Assembly: GCA_963839615.1 (NCBI GenBank)
Contig: CAWIVY010000001.1
Location: 1-64,000 of the forward strand
Length of the DNA stretch: 64,000 bases
DNA from: DASQMT01 sp963839615
Lineage (GTDB): Bacteria; Actinomycetota; Thermoleophilia; Solirubrobacterales; Solirubrobacteraceae
Reading direction: 5' to 3'
The notes under the pieces were generated by a model, which searched no databases, was not told the origin of the DNA, and saw nothing but the letters and a program-made list of their open reading frames with translations. Within the stretch, counting starts at the first letter, position 1, and each line of letters starts with the position of its first letter. Below are positions 17,087-25,643 of the stretch, piece by piece. A program made the translations under genes and the position numbers.

Positions 17087-17115
17087 GCCTTGGCGCGGGA
17101 CTACACTGGTGGGCG

Positions 17116-17376
17116 ATGGGAACCGCGACGATCACCTTCCACGTCAGCGACGCCGAACGGCACGAGCTGAGCGCCCGCGCAGAGCGCGACAAGGTCAGCC
17201 TCTCCGACTACATCCGCGTGCGGCTCGGGCTGCGCGGCCAGGGGTCCGAGGGCGACGACGACATCCAGATCGAGACCCAGGCCCAGTCCGACGACGTGCG
17301 CGATCAGCTGGTCGACCACGACCAGCGCCTGCACGCCCTCGAGGACGACTACACCCGCAGGCAGTCCGGCGCCTGA
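17116..17376 (+). CDS. Small ribbon-helix-helix-like protein
   Basis: An 86-residue protein. The first 40 residues (ATITFHVSDAERHELSARAERDKVSLSDYIRVRL) have the pattern of a ribbon-helix-helix DNA-binding domain: one strand followed by two helices with a serine at the turn. The remainder is acidic and probably a short coiled coil (DDVRDQLVDHDQRLHALEDDY). It could be a small regulator or an antitoxin-like protein, but no toxin gene is adjacent. The 3' end overlaps the convergent GGDEF-EAL gene by 28 bases. Confidence 0.6.
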   Translation: MGTATITFHVSDAERHELSARAERDKVSLSDYIRVRLGLRGQGSEGDDDIQIETQAQSDDVRDQLVDHDQRLHALEDDYTRRQSGA

Positions 17377-20150
17377 GCGAGCAGGTCCGCGAGCGGCGCG
17401 GGCCGGCCGAGGTGATAGCCCTGCCCGAGGTGGACGCCGTGGCGGAGCAGCAGCGCGATCGTCGCGTCATCCGGGACGAACTCCGCGACCGTCTGCCTGC
17501 CCAGCCCGTTCGCGATGCCGCTCACGGCGCTGATGACCAGCCGGTCGGTCTCGTTCGCCGTCGCGTTCTTGACGAACTCGCCGTCGATCTTGAGCACGTC
17601 GAACGGGAGGTGCTTGAGGTAGTAGAAGGACCCGAAGCCGGCCCCGAAGTCGTCGAGGGCGAAGCGGCAGCCGATCGCGCGCAGAGCGTCGGCGAAGCGC
17701 CGCGCGCGCGGGATGTCCGCGACAGCGGCCGTCTCGGTCAGCTCGAGCGTCAGCGCGGTCGGGCACACGCCGCCCGCGTCGAGCTCGCGCTGGATCGCCG
17801 CGAGTAGCGCCGGATCGCCGATCGAGAGCCCGGACACGTTGACCGCGAGCGGGAGCGTGCCGCCCACCGCCTTGCGCGCGGCCATCGCCCGGACCGCGCG
17901 GGTGATGACCCACTGGTCGATCTCCACGATCAGCCCGAAGCGCTCTGCGATGTGGAGGAACTCGCCGGGCGGGATCAGCTCGCCGTCCTTCCCGAGCATC
18001 CGGACGAGGACCTCGTGCTGGACCGTCTCGCGCGTCCGCAAGTCGACGATCGGCTGCGCGTGCAGCACGAATCGATCCTCCGCGAGCGCCGATCGGATGC
18101 GGTCGAGCCAGGTCGTCTGCGCCCTGATCCGCGGCACCCGTTGATCCGGGCCGCCGGCCATCGCGAAGCGGTCCTTGCCCGCGTCCTTTGCGTCGTACAT
18201 CGCGAGGTCCGCATCGACGAGCGTCTCGTCCGGGGTCTTGGTCGGGTCGTCGAACAGCGCGACGCCGATCGAGACCGTCACCACGCCCGGCAGGCCGCCG
18301 GAGAGCCCGGCGGCCAGCTCGCGCACGGCGTCCACCACCGCCTGGGCGACGGCTCGTGCCTCGGCCGGCGTCTCCTCGGGCAGGATCACGGCGAACTCGT
18401 CGCCGCCGAGGCGGGCGATGATGTCGGTCTCCCGCAGCCGGTCGCGCAGCGCCGCCGAGCAGGTGGTGATGAGCTCGTCGCCGACCGCATGGCCGAGGCT
18501 GTCGTTGACGAACTTGACGCCGTCGAGATCGAGCATCAGGAGGGCGCCGCGGGGACCGTACCGGCGCACGCGCGCGAGTTGCGCCTCGAGCGCCGACTCG
18601 AACCCGCGCCGGTTCAACAGTCCGGTCAGGGGATCGTGGTCGGCAATGTGCTGGAGCCGGTTCTCGAAGTCCAGCCGCGCGGAGATGTCCTGGACCTGGG
18701 TCAGCACGTGGACGGGCTCGCCGTCGTCGGTCCGGATCAGCGCGGCCTGCACGCCCACCGACAGCCCTTGCCCGCCGGCGTGCAGCGCACGCAGCTCCAT
18801 CTCGATGCCGTCGGCGCCGTTCTCGAACTCCGCGAAGCGCCGCCGCACGTTGTCGGCGTCGTCCTGGTGCACGTAGCTGTAGGCCTTCTTGCCGACGAGT
18901 TCGTGCGCGCCGTAGCCGAGCATCTCGCAGAGCGCGCCGTTGACGCGCTCGAAGCGCCGGTCGGCGCCGATGATCGCCATGCCGATGGGCGCGCGCTCGA
19001 ACGCGACCTCGAAGCTCTCCTCGGCCCGATCGCGAGCCGCCTCTGCGTGCCGCTGCGCGGTGACGTCCTGGCAATGCACGAGCGCGCCGCCGATGCTCCC
19101 GTCCTCGAGCCGGTAGGGGGCGTAGCTCAACGTCACCTGGCGCGAGTTGTCCGGGTAGACGAGCAGCGACGTCGATGACTCGCCGGCGAGGGCGGCATCG
19201 ATCCCGGGGGCGATCTGCGCGCAGAACTCGGGCGGCGTGTACTCGGACAGCCGGCGCCCCAGCATCGAGCTGACGTCGTGGCCGTCGAAGAGCGGGCCCT
19301 CGCAGAACTGCAGCCGCATCTCATGGTCGTAGAGCACGACCGCGGAGCCGGGAAGGTTGTCGATCACGAGCTGCAGCCGCTCCTGCGCCTCGCGCACGAT
19401 CGTCTCGTCGAGCACGACGCCGTCCCAGACGGTCGAGCCGTCCGCGGCGCGGTGCGGGCGCGAGACCCCATGCAGCCATCTCACGGATCCGTCCGCGCGC
19501 AACTCGCGCCAGTGCCGATCCCACGGCGTGAGCTGTTCGGCGGACTCGAGGATCGAGCGCGACTGCTCGTCGGCATCGCGGGGATGGACGTTGCGCGTCG
19601 CCAGGCTCGCGTCGGCGACCATCTCCTCCGGCTCGACGCCGTAGACGTCGCGGCAGCCTTCGCTGGCGTAGAGCATGGAGCGCTCGCCGCTCGGCGAGAC
19701 CGCCAGGCGATAGACCATCCCGGGCACGTTGGCGGCCATCACCTGGTGGCGCTGCTCGCTCTCGTGCAGCGCGTCGTGGGCCGCGCGGCGAGCGGTGACG
19801 TCGGTGACGGTGCCGAGATAGCCGGTGAGCTCACCGGCGCGATCGAAGCTCCCCGCGCCGCGGCCGACGACCCAGCTCACCGAGCCGTCGGGGCGCTCGA
19901 GGCGGTACTCGAGCTCGAAGTCGCGTTGCTCTTCCGTCGCACGCGACCACTCGGCGAACACGCGCTCGCGATCATCGGCGTGCAGCGCGCCGGCCCAGCC
20001 CGCGCCCATCGCCTCTTCCTCGGACAGACCGGAGAGGCGGCACCATTCATGGTTGACGTATTCGCACGAGCCCGCGCGGTCCGTGCGGAAGACGCCCACC
20101 GGGATCGAAGCGGCGAGCTCCTGCCATCCGTTGTCCGACGATTCGCGCAT
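17349..20150 (-). CDS. PAS-PAS-PAS-PAS-GGDEF-EAL signalling protein
   Basis: A 933-residue soluble protein predicted to make and/or break c-di-GMP. Four PAS-type modules lie at about 5-115, 120-245, 250-370 and 380-500, each ending in a PAC-like stretch. The GGDEF domain (about 510-670) has an intact RLGGDEFAV. The EAL domain (about 680-930) has most catalytic residues (VNVS, LELTE, LDDFGAGF, LKIDGEF, VAEF) but reads EVL in place of EAL and EFVP in place of EGVE; the metal-binding glutamates are retained. A longer upstream frame exists to 20378 but the ATG at 20150 fits where PAS homology begins. It is divergent from the ArsR gene. Confidence 0.9.
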   Translation of the reverse strand: MRESSDNGWQELAASIPVGVFRTDRAGSCEYVNHEWCRLSGLSEEEAMGAGWAGALHADDRERVFAEWSRATEEQRDFELEYRLERPDGSVSWVVGRGAGSFDRAGELTGYLGTVTDVTARRAAHDALHESEQRHQVMAANVPGMVYRLAVSPSGERSMLYASEGCRDVYGVEPEEMVADASLATRNVHPRDADEQSRSILESAEQLTPWDRHWRELRADGSVRWLHGVSRPHRAADGSTVWDGVVLDETIVREAQERLQLVIDNLPGSAVVLYDHEMRLQFCEGPLFDGHDVSSMLGRRLSEYTPPEFCAQIAPGIDAALAGESSTSLLVYPDNSRQVTLSYAPYRLEDGSIGGALVHCQDVTAQRHAEAARDRAEESFEVAFERAPIGMAIIGADRRFERVNGALCEMLGYGAHELVGKKAYSYVHQDDADNVRRRFAEFENGADGIEMELRALHAGGQGLSVGVQAALIRTDDGEPVHVLTQVQDISARLDFENRLQHIADHDPLTGLLNRRGFESALEAQLARVRRYGPRGALLMLDLDGVKFVNDSLGHAVGDELITTCSAALRDRLRETDIIARLGGDEFAVILPEETPAEARAVAQAVVDAVRELAAGLSGGLPGVVTVSIGVALFDDPTKTPDETLVDADLAMYDAKDAGKDRFAMAGGPDQRVPRIRAQTTWLDRIRSALAEDRFVLHAQPIVDLRTRETVQHEVLVRMLGKDGELIPPGEFLHIAERFGLIVEIDQWVITRAVRAMAARKAVGGTLPLAVNVSGLSIGDPALLAAIQRELDAGGVCPTALTLELTETAAVADIPRARRFADALRAIGCRFALDDFGAGFGSFYYLKHLPFDVLKIDGEFVKNATANETDRLVISAVSGIANGLGRQTVAEFVPDDATIALLLRHGVHLGQGYHLGRPAPLADLLAQAPDCLRV

Positions 20151-20197
20151 CGTTGTCCCGCTATTCGGCAAGTGCGGCGTCAACCTGAGGCCGACAT

Positions 20198-20226
20198 TTG
20201 ACATATGCCGATATAGGCATACGATT
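20198..20226 (+). promoter_or_regulatory. Promoter with ArsR-type operator in the spacer
   Basis: TTGACA (20198-20203) is followed at about 16-17 bases by TACGAT (20220-20225). The spacer is filled by the palindrome TATGCC-GATATA-GGCATA (20204-20221). Repressor bound there would block RNA polymerase, so this is the likely auto-regulated promoter of the ArsR/AHSA1 pair; the ATG follows within 10 bases, leaving almost no leader. Confidence 0.7.
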
Positions 20227-20232
20227 CTCCCC

Positions 20233-20589
20233 ATGGCACGAGCAGCGACCACGGCCGATGCGTTCAACGCGGTGGCCGAGCCGCGGCGACGGGAGATCCT
20301 CGATCTCCTCGCGCGCGGCGAGCGCCCCGTGAACGACCTGGTCGACACGCTCGGGCTGGCGCAGCCCCAGGTGTCCAAGCACCTCCGGGTGCTCCGGGAG
20401 GTGGGCGCGGTCGACGTGCGCGACGTAGGACGGCAGCGGCTCTACCGGCTGAACGGACCAGCGCTCAAGCCCATCCACGACTGGGTGAAGAGCTACGAGC
20501 GCTCGTGGTCGGAGCGGTTCGAGGAGCTGGATGTCGTGTTGGATGATCTCAAGCAGAAGGAGCAAGGAGATGGCAGCAGTGACGAGTAG
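20233..20589 (+). CDS. ArsR-family transcriptional regulator
   Basis: A 118-residue winged-helix regulator. The opening (DAFNAVAEPRRREILDLLARGERPVNDLVDTL) and recognition helix (AQPQVSKHLRVLREVGAVDVRD), plus the wing GRQRLYRLN, are standard for the ArsR subgroup that accompanies AHSA1/SRPBCC proteins. No metal-binding cysteines are present, so it probably does not sense metals. Its 3' end overlaps the AHSA1 gene by 20 bases, meaning co-translation. It likely represses its own operon from the palindrome just upstream. Confidence 0.9.
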   Translation: MARAATTADAFNAVAEPRRREILDLLARGERPVNDLVDTLGLAQPQVSKHLRVLREVGAVDVRDVGRQRLYRLNGPALKPIHDWVKSYERSWSERFEELDVVLDDLKQKEQGDGSSDE

Positions 20590-21079
20590 CGGCACGGCGA
20601 CGGTGACGCTCCCCACGGACGAGCAGATCCTGATCACGCGCGAGTTCGACGCGCCCAAGCACCTCGTCTACAAGGCGTGGACCACGCCCGAGCTGGTCAA
20701 GCGCTGGTGGAGCGGCCGCCGCGGCCAGATGACGATCGCCGACATCGACCTGCGCGTGGGCGGCTCCTGGCGCTACGTGATGGTGGCCAACGGCGGATTC
20801 GAGGTCGCCTTCCACGGCGAGTACCGCGAGATCGTCCCGGACGAGCGGATCGTCACGACCGAGGTCTACGAGATGCCCGGCGCGGAACCGCTCGCCGCGG
20901 CGGACGAGCCGCTGAACATCATCGACTTCGCCGAGCGCGACGGCCGCACGACGCTCACGGTCCTCGTGCAGTGCTCGAGCAAGGAGCTCCGCGACACGAT
21001 CGTCGAGTCCGGTATGGAGACCGGCATGCAGGAGGGGATGGACCTGCTCGAGGAGGTCGCCGTCTCGCTACGCCCCTGA
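20570..21079 (+). CDS. AHSA1/SRPBCC domain protein
   Basis: A 169-residue START-like (SRPBCC) protein: ILITREFDAPKHLVYKAWTTPELVKRWW at the start, VGGSWRYVMV, the helix-grip strands EVAFHGEYREIVPDERIVTTEVY, and a C-terminal helix MQEGMDLLEEVA. Such proteins bind hydrophobic ligands; those coupled to ArsR regulators have no assigned reaction. An AAGGAG precedes the ATG inside the regulator gene. The 3' end overlaps the convergent permease gene by 12 bases. Confidence 0.85.
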   Translation: MAAVTSSGTATVTLPTDEQILITREFDAPKHLVYKAWTTPELVKRWWSGRRGQMTIADIDLRVGGSWRYVMVANGGFEVAFHGEYREIVPDERIVTTEVYEMPGAEPLAAADEPLNIIDFAERDGRTTLTVLVQCSSKELRDTIVESGMETGMQEGMDLLEEVAVSLRP

Positions 21080-22027
21080 CGGCGGCTCCATGCTGATCCG
21101 CGGGTCGAGCCGCAACAGTGCGAAGTCCATCACGAGGCTGATCGTGACGACGAACACGGAGGCCCAGATCGAGATCCCGATGAGCATCTCCCAGTCGATC
21201 GCCGCGTTCTTGTGGAAGCTGTCCGTGTGGCCCGACGCCCGCCAGGTGTGGATGAAGAAGCCCGGCACGTTGAAGACCCGCTCGACCAGGATCAGGTTGG
21301 TCACCACGATCGGCGCGCTCACGGCGACCAGCGACGCGGTCGCCGTGCGCGCGTACGGGCTCGCATGGCGGCGGATCACCCGCCGGTGCGGCACGCCGAT
21401 CGCGATCGCGGTCCGTACGTGATCGGCGTGCATCTGATCGCGCAACATCGCGACGACGAGTCGCAGGCACATGGCGCCAAGCGGCGCCGCCGTGATGAGG
21501 CATGGCACGAGCAGCGTGCGGAACCAGTCCCACGGCTCGGAGAACGGCGACGCCCAGACCGGTGCGGCGTCGACGAAGTAGGGCACGTGGATGAAGCCGA
21601 ACGTCGCGTGGAACATCAGCAGGAACCCGAACCCGAGCGCATACACCGGCGCGCAGTAGAGGAGCGCGGCCGAGCGTTCGATGAACCGCGCGCGGCGCGA
21701 CCCTGATCGCGACGCGCACCACACGCCGGCGGCGAACCCGCCGCCGACCCCGAACGCGATCGTGCCGAACAGCAGCGACACGTCGGCGACATATCCGCGC
21801 GACCACATGTCGCGCACCTTCGGGCAGCCGGCCCAGTTGCACGCGACGCCGAAGTCGAAGTGCAGGAACGCCCGCCCCATCGCATGCCAGGCGCCGGCCA
21901 AGCCGGCCTCCCCGACGTAGAGGTCAGGGCGCGCCCAGCGCGGGATGTAGAGCGCGACGAAGGCCACGATCACCACCACGCCGATCGCGAGCAACATGCG
22001 CCGCAGCAGCGTCCTCAGCAGCCGCAC
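21068..22027 (-). CDS. DppB-type ABC transporter permease, solitary
   Basis: A 319-residue inner-membrane permease with six helices. It has the binding-protein-dependent permease EAA-like region (HVRTAIAIGVPHRRVIRRHA) and the closing LILVERVFNVPGFF. This is the type used for peptides or nickel. Normally DppB is followed by DppC and two ATPases; none is here, and no binding protein is adjacent, so it is an orphan or works with components elsewhere. The GTG at 22027 lies directly after the MarR gene stop, suggesting one transcript with that regulator. Confidence 0.75.
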   Translation of the reverse strand: MRLLRTLLRRMLLAIGVVVIVAFVALYIPRWARPDLYVGEAGLAGAWHAMGRAFLHFDFGVACNWAGCPKVRDMWSRGYVADVSLLFGTIAFGVGGGFAAGVWCASRSGSRRARFIERSAALLYCAPVYALGFGFLLMFHATFGFIHVPYFVDAAPVWASPFSEPWDWFRTLLVPCLITAAPLGAMCLRLVVAMLRDQMHADHVRTAIAIGVPHRRVIRRHASPYARTATASLVAVSAPIVVTNLILVERVFNVPGFFIHTWRASGHTDSFHKNAAIDWEMLIGISIWASVFVVTISLVMDFALLRLDPRISMEPPSGA

Positions 22028-22031
22028 ACCT

Positions 22032-22508
22032 CTAATCCCCCTCCGCGGAGGTCCACAGCGGCTGCGTCGGGGCTGACACGAGCGCGCGGCGCAGCAGCCG
22101 CAGGAGCTCATGCCGCTCCTCGAGCGTGAGCCCGGAGAGGACTTCGTCCTCTGTGTCGCCGATCATCCGCCGGCAGCGCTCCAGGAGCCGTCGTCCCTTG
22201 GGGGTGATCTCGATCACGCGGGCCCGGCGGTCCTTGGCGGAGGGAGTGCGCTTGGCCAGCCCCGCGCTCTCCAGTTGATCGACGAGCGAGACCATCGTGC
22301 TGCGGTCGATGCCCATCGCGACGCCGAGCTCCTGCTGGATCGCGTCCTTGCGGGTCCCGATCACGTTCAGCAGACCGAAGAGCGCCGGCGTCAGGCCGAC
22401 CGACCCGAGGACGTCCGCCGCGCGCACGTGCGCTGCGCGCCAGAGCCGGAAGAACAGCTGCCCGGCGAACTCGGTCACGGGCGGCTCGGCAGAGGTGGGC
22501 GTTGCCAT
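22032..22508 (-). CDS. MarR-family transcriptional regulator
   Basis: A 158-residue winged-helix protein: dimer helix FAGQLFFRLWRAAHVRAADVL, HTH QQELGVAMGIDRSTMVSLVDQLESAGL, wing KRTPSAKDRRARVIEITPKGRRLL. It is divergent from the glyoxalase-like gene and upstream of the permease on the same strand. The intergenic region has a strong promoter and a pair of similar 12-base direct repeats, so it likely controls the glyoxalase gene and itself. Confidence 0.9.
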   Translation of the reverse strand: MATPTSAEPPVTEFAGQLFFRLWRAAHVRAADVLGSVGLTPALFGLLNVIGTRKDAIQQELGVAMGIDRSTMVSLVDQLESAGLAKRTPSAKDRRARVIEITPKGRRLLERCRRMIGDTEDEVLSGLTLEERHELLRLLRRALVSAPTQPLWTSAEGD

Positions 22509-22522
22509 TTCACGACTCAGTG

Positions 22523-22572
22523 TTGCACGGATCGTCAGTTGGGTATATAGTCAGTGATACGGATCATCAGCT
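22523..22572 (+). promoter_or_regulatory. Promoter of the glyoxalase gene with repeat boxes
   Basis: TTGCAC (22523-22528) and TATAGT (22546-22551) are 17 bases apart, a near-consensus housekeeping promoter. The boxes GGATCGTCAGTT (22529-22540) and GGATCATCAGCT (22561-22572) flank the -10 element and are likely sites for the divergent MarR regulator. Confidence 0.6.
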
Positions 22573-22608
22573 AACCGACGCAATCCACGTCACACCCAAG
22601 GAGCTCTC

Positions 22609-23253
22609 ATGACCGTCATCGAGTCCGTCACCCTCGACGTGCCCGACCCCGCCCTCGCCCGCGCCTTCTACACCGACGCCTTCGGCGTGGGCGGCCAGGT
22701 GGGCCTGCGGACCGCCGACGCGGCGATCACCGGGTTCCGCGGATTCACGCTGTCGCTCAAGGTGGCCCAGCCGGCCACCGTCAAGGGGCTCATCGCCGCC
22801 GCCGTCGACGCCGGCGCCACGGCGCTGAAGCCGGCCGAGAAGTCGCTGTGGGGCTTCGGAGGCGTCGTCCAGGCTCCGGACGGGACGATCTGGCAGGTCG
22901 TGAGCTCGGCAAAGAAGGACACCGGCCCGGCCACCCGGGAGATCGACGACATCGTGCTGCTACTGGGCGCCGCGGATGTGAGCGCCAGCAAGCGGTTCTA
23001 CGTCGAGCGCGGCCTCGTCGTGGCGAAGAGCTTCGGCCGCAAGTACGTCGAGTTCGACACCGCCTCGAGCCCGATCAAGCTGGCGCTCTACGGACGCCGC
23101 GCTCTCGCCAAGCTCGCCGGCGTCCCCGCCGACGACACCGGATCGCCCGGCTTCGCCATCCGCAGCGACGTCGGGCCCTTCACCGACCCGGACGGGTTCT
23201 CGTGGGAGCCCGCTAGCGTCTCTGGCCGGCCACGGGACGCGGCGATCGCCTGA
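22609..23253 (+). CDS. Glyoxalase/VOC superfamily protein
   Basis: A 214-residue protein with two VOC modules (about 1-100 and 110-205). The first opens IESVTLDVPDPALARAFYTDAFG and ends LWGFGGVVQAPDGTIWQVV; the second runs IDDIVLLLGAADVSASKRFYVERGL to GPFTDPDGFSWEP. Family members are metal enzymes or binding proteins for small electrophiles and antibiotics. AAGGAG lies 7 bases before the ATG. It is divergent from MarR, its likely regulator, and co-directional with the YdeI-like gene 20 bases on. Confidence 0.85.
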   Translation: MTVIESVTLDVPDPALARAFYTDAFGVGGQVGLRTADAAITGFRGFTLSLKVAQPATVKGLIAAAVDAGATALKPAEKSLWGFGGVVQAPDGTIWQVVSSAKKDTGPATREIDDIVLLLGAADVSASKRFYVERGLVVAKSFGRKYVEFDTASSPIKLALYGRRALAKLAGVPADDTGSPGFAIRSDVGPFTDPDGFSWEPASVSGRPRDAAIA

Positions 23254-23273
23254 CCGACGAGGACACGATCACC

Positions 23274-23567
23274 ATGACCACGAGGATCGACACACCCGAC
23301 AGCCACAAGCAGCGAGTGCCTGGTGGGGTGGTGCACAAGTTGCCCGCAGACCTGCGCGACGCGCTGATCGCCAACGGCACGGCCCTCGTTGCCTGGAAGG
23401 ACATCACACCCTTGGCGCGCAACGAGTTCATCTGCTGGGTCGAGGAGGCCAAGCAGGACAAGACCCGGGAGCGCCGCATCCGCCGGACCCAGGAGGAGCT
23501 GGAGGAAGGCCAGCGCCGGCCCTGCTGCTGGCCGGGATGCAAGCACCGCGAACGCACCGGTAAGTAA
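23274..23567 (+). CDS. YdeI/OmpD-associated domain protein
   Basis: A 97-residue protein matching the C-terminal part of the YdeI/OmpD-associated family: HKLPADLRDALIANGTALVAWKDITPLARNEFICWVEEAKQDKTRERRIRRTQEELEEGQR, which keeps the conserved W-I/V-E-E-A-K and R-x-x-R-I-x-R-T. The tail adds four Cys/His residues (CCWPGCKHRE) that may bind zinc. Family members have been linked to polymyxin or bacteriocin protection, without a mechanism. It follows the glyoxalase gene closely and probably shares its transcript. Confidence 0.75.
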   Translation: MTTRIDTPDSHKQRVPGGVVHKLPADLRDALIANGTALVAWKDITPLARNEFICWVEEAKQDKTRERRIRRTQEELEEGQRRPCCWPGCKHRERTGK

Positions 23568-23644
23568 CGGCCGGCGCTCCTGCCGGCACCTCACGGTGCG
23601 CGGCGCGACGCAAGTTATTCGCACCGGGCGCGTTTAGAGGATCC

Positions 23645-25414
23645 ATGCGCCGCTTCCTGTGCCTGCTGATTCTCTCCGTTGCCGTGCTGTTCGCCGCGCC
23701 CGCGGTGGCCACGTCCGCCGGGGTCGCCTACCCCGACGCCGACTGGTCCGAAGCCTGGATCCCGTCCTCGGACGGCGTCACGCTCCACGCTGACGTCCTG
23801 CGTCCCAAGGGGGCGACCAACGCGACCAAGACGCCGGTCATCCTCTCGATCGGCCCGTACTTCAACCACTCCGGTCAGACGGGGCCGGCAGGGCCCGCCG
23901 AGGGCACCCATTACGACCCGGTCGGGCCGAACGCCGGCCCGTCGGAGCGCTTCCAGGACTTCGTCGAGGGCTCGGGCCTGCTGAAGAAGGGCTACAGCTT
24001 CGTGATGGTGGACCTGCGCGGCTTCGGCGGATCGAACGGTTGTCTGGACTGGTCGGGCCCTGGCGAGCGGGCCGACGTGGTCCATGCCGTGAAGTGGGCG
24101 GCGAGCCGACCGTGGTCCAACGGACGGGTTGGGACGTACGGCAAGTCCTACGACGGGCTGACCGGGCTGATCGGGGTCAACCTGCGTCCGGCGGGCCTGG
24201 CCGCCGTGGTCTCCCAGGAACCGGTCTACGACCCCTACCGCTACCTCTACGGAGACGGTATGCGGCGGCTGAACTCGGTCGCGACGCCGGCGCTCTATGA
24301 CGGCATTGCCGCCACTCCCGGGCCGCTGAGCGACACCCCGGGCTACAACCTCAGCAGCCTCAACGATCCCGCCTGCCTCGCCTTGAACTTCGGCGCGCAG
24401 GCCGCCAACGACGACCACGGGTCGGCGTTCTGGAGGCAGCGCAACCTGATCCCGGGCGCCGCAGGTTCCCGCGTGCCACTCCTGCTCACCCAGGGCCTGA
24501 CCGAGAACAACACGGTCGCCGACGGCCTGCAGCAGTATCTCGACAATCACACCGGCTACGAGCGCGCGTGGCTCGGGCCATGGGACCACGTGCGCGGGAA
24601 CGAGACCGACCCGGACACCGGCCGGCTCAAGATGGGCCGGGCAGGGTGGTTCGGCGAGGTCATGCGGTTCTATGACCGCTTCCTCAAGGGCCGGCCGCCG
24701 ACCGTCGGCGACCCGCCGGTCGCCGTGCAGACGAACGACGGCAAGTGGCGCTCGGAGGCCAGGTGGCCGCCGGCCGACCGCCTGGACTACACGACCGCCC
24801 TTCGCGCCGGCAGCTACAACGACACCGCCCAGTCCTACTCGACGGGCTCCGTCGACGACCCGACCTCGAACTCCGGAGTCTGGACCGTTTCCAAGCCGCT
24901 GCCGTACGCGCTGCACCTCGCAGGCTCGGGCACGATGGTGGTGAACGTCACGACGAGACTGCCGAACGCCAACCTGGCGGTCGACGTGTACGACCTCGAC
25001 GCCGGCGGCACCGGCCCGCTCATCACCCGTCAGGGCCATCTCGTCCGCAGAGCGGGCGACTCCTCGATCCGGCTCGGGTTGTGGTCGGCCGACTGGAAGC
25101 TCGCCGCCGGTCACCGTCTCGGCGTGCGCGTCACCGACAACAACCAGGACTGGTGGATGCTGGCGACCCCGACAGCGCAGACGGTCACGGTCAAGGGCGG
25201 GAAGGTGACGCTGCCCTTCCTGCGCTATCGGCGCACGCAGACCATCCAGGGCGCCCGTGGAATCCAACTCGACGGCTATCTGAGCGACACCGTCACGGTC
25301 CCCCCCGACACCCTCGCGAGCTCGCAGGTGGCGTTCACCCTGCCGCCAGCGCTCCAGACCGCCCCGGCGGGATCGGTCTACACCGGCGGCTATAGGGAGC
25401 CGGTCGGGAGCTGA
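23645..25414 (+). CDS. Secreted CocE/NonD-type X-Pro dipeptidyl-peptidase-like hydrolase
   Basis: A 589-residue exported serine hydrolase. Signal peptide 1-25 (FLCLLILSVAVLFAAPAVA). The alpha/beta-hydrolase domain opens WIPSSDGVTLHADVLRPKG; the nucleophile is S168 in GTYGKSYDG; the histidine is probably the one in GPWDHVRG. A C-terminal jelly-roll domain of the X-Pro peptidase type follows (LHLAGSGTMVVNVTTRLPNANLAVDVYD). It would cleave peptide or ester bonds outside the cell. The stop codon lies 5 bases before the first tRNA-derived scar, so it marks the left border of the modular accessory region. Confidence 0.85.
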   Translation: MRRFLCLLILSVAVLFAAPAVATSAGVAYPDADWSEAWIPSSDGVTLHADVLRPKGATNATKTPVILSIGPYFNHSGQTGPAGPAEGTHYDPVGPNAGPSERFQDFVEGSGLLKKGYSFVMVDLRGFGGSNGCLDWSGPGERADVVHAVKWAASRPWSNGRVGTYGKSYDGLTGLIGVNLRPAGLAAVVSQEPVYDPYRYLYGDGMRRLNSVATPALYDGIAATPGPLSDTPGYNLSSLNDPACLALNFGAQAANDDHGSAFWRQRNLIPGAAGSRVPLLLTQGLTENNTVADGLQQYLDNHTGYERAWLGPWDHVRGNETDPDTGRLKMGRAGWFGEVMRFYDRFLKGRPPTVGDPPVAVQTNDGKWRSEARWPPADRLDYTTALRAGSYNDTAQSYSTGSVDDPTSNSGVWTVSKPLPYALHLAGSGTMVVNVTTRLPNANLAVDVYDLDAGGTGPLITRQGHLVRRAGDSSIRLGLWSADWKLAAGHRLGVRVTDNNQDWWMLATPTAQTVTVKGGKVTLPFLRYRRTQTIQGARGIQLDGYLSDTVTVPPDTLASSQVAFTLPPALQTAPAGSVYTGGYREPVGS

Positions 25415-25418
25415 CGCG

Positions 25419-25533
25419 ATGGTGGGAGCAGGTTCGACTCGCCACGTCTCCCTGCAAACCACCAGCTCTGAGATCGGGCTTCCCCCGAACCGCCCCCGAG
25501 TTGTCTCGCAACGCGCGGACGATTTCCCCTAAC
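25419..25533. repeat. tRNA-Tyr 3'-end scar 1 (attachment-site-like)
   Basis: ATGGTGGGAGCAGG at the left edge is identical to the reverse complement of the acceptor/T-arm end of the intact tRNA-Tyr at 39668. It continues TTCGACTCGCCA and then a C-rich block (TTCCCCCGAACCGCCCCCGA, TTTCCCCTAAC) shared in order with the scars at 27.8 and 35.6 kb. This is the most diverged of the three scars. On the minus strand the block can be read as a short protein tail running toward the core, as an integrase end often does next to its attachment site. Confidence 0.7.
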
Positions 25534-25605
25534 CCGCCGAGCGTCCCCGCGAGACATCGAGGCGGCGACGCCCCACGCAGATCGCAGGGGTCAAGCGCTG
25601 CCGGC

Positions 25606-25637
25606 TTGACCTTGCCCTATGGGGCAAGGTTTACATT
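25606..25637 (+). promoter_or_regulatory. MerR-type promoter/operator with 20-base spacer
   Basis: TTGACC (25606-25611) and TACATT (25632-25637) are 20 bases apart, the over-long spacing typical of MerR-activated promoters. The spacer carries the palindrome ACCTTGCCC-TATG-GGGCAAGGT (25609-25630). A start of transcription 7 bases past the -10 falls on the ATG at 25644, which implies a leaderless message. Confidence 0.8.
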
Positions 25638-25643
25638 GGCGGC

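Noticed and set aside
23615..25462. 615-codon minus-strand frame opposite the CocE-type hydrolase
   Set aside because: Antisense shadow without domains; the plus strand has a signal peptide and catalytic motifs.
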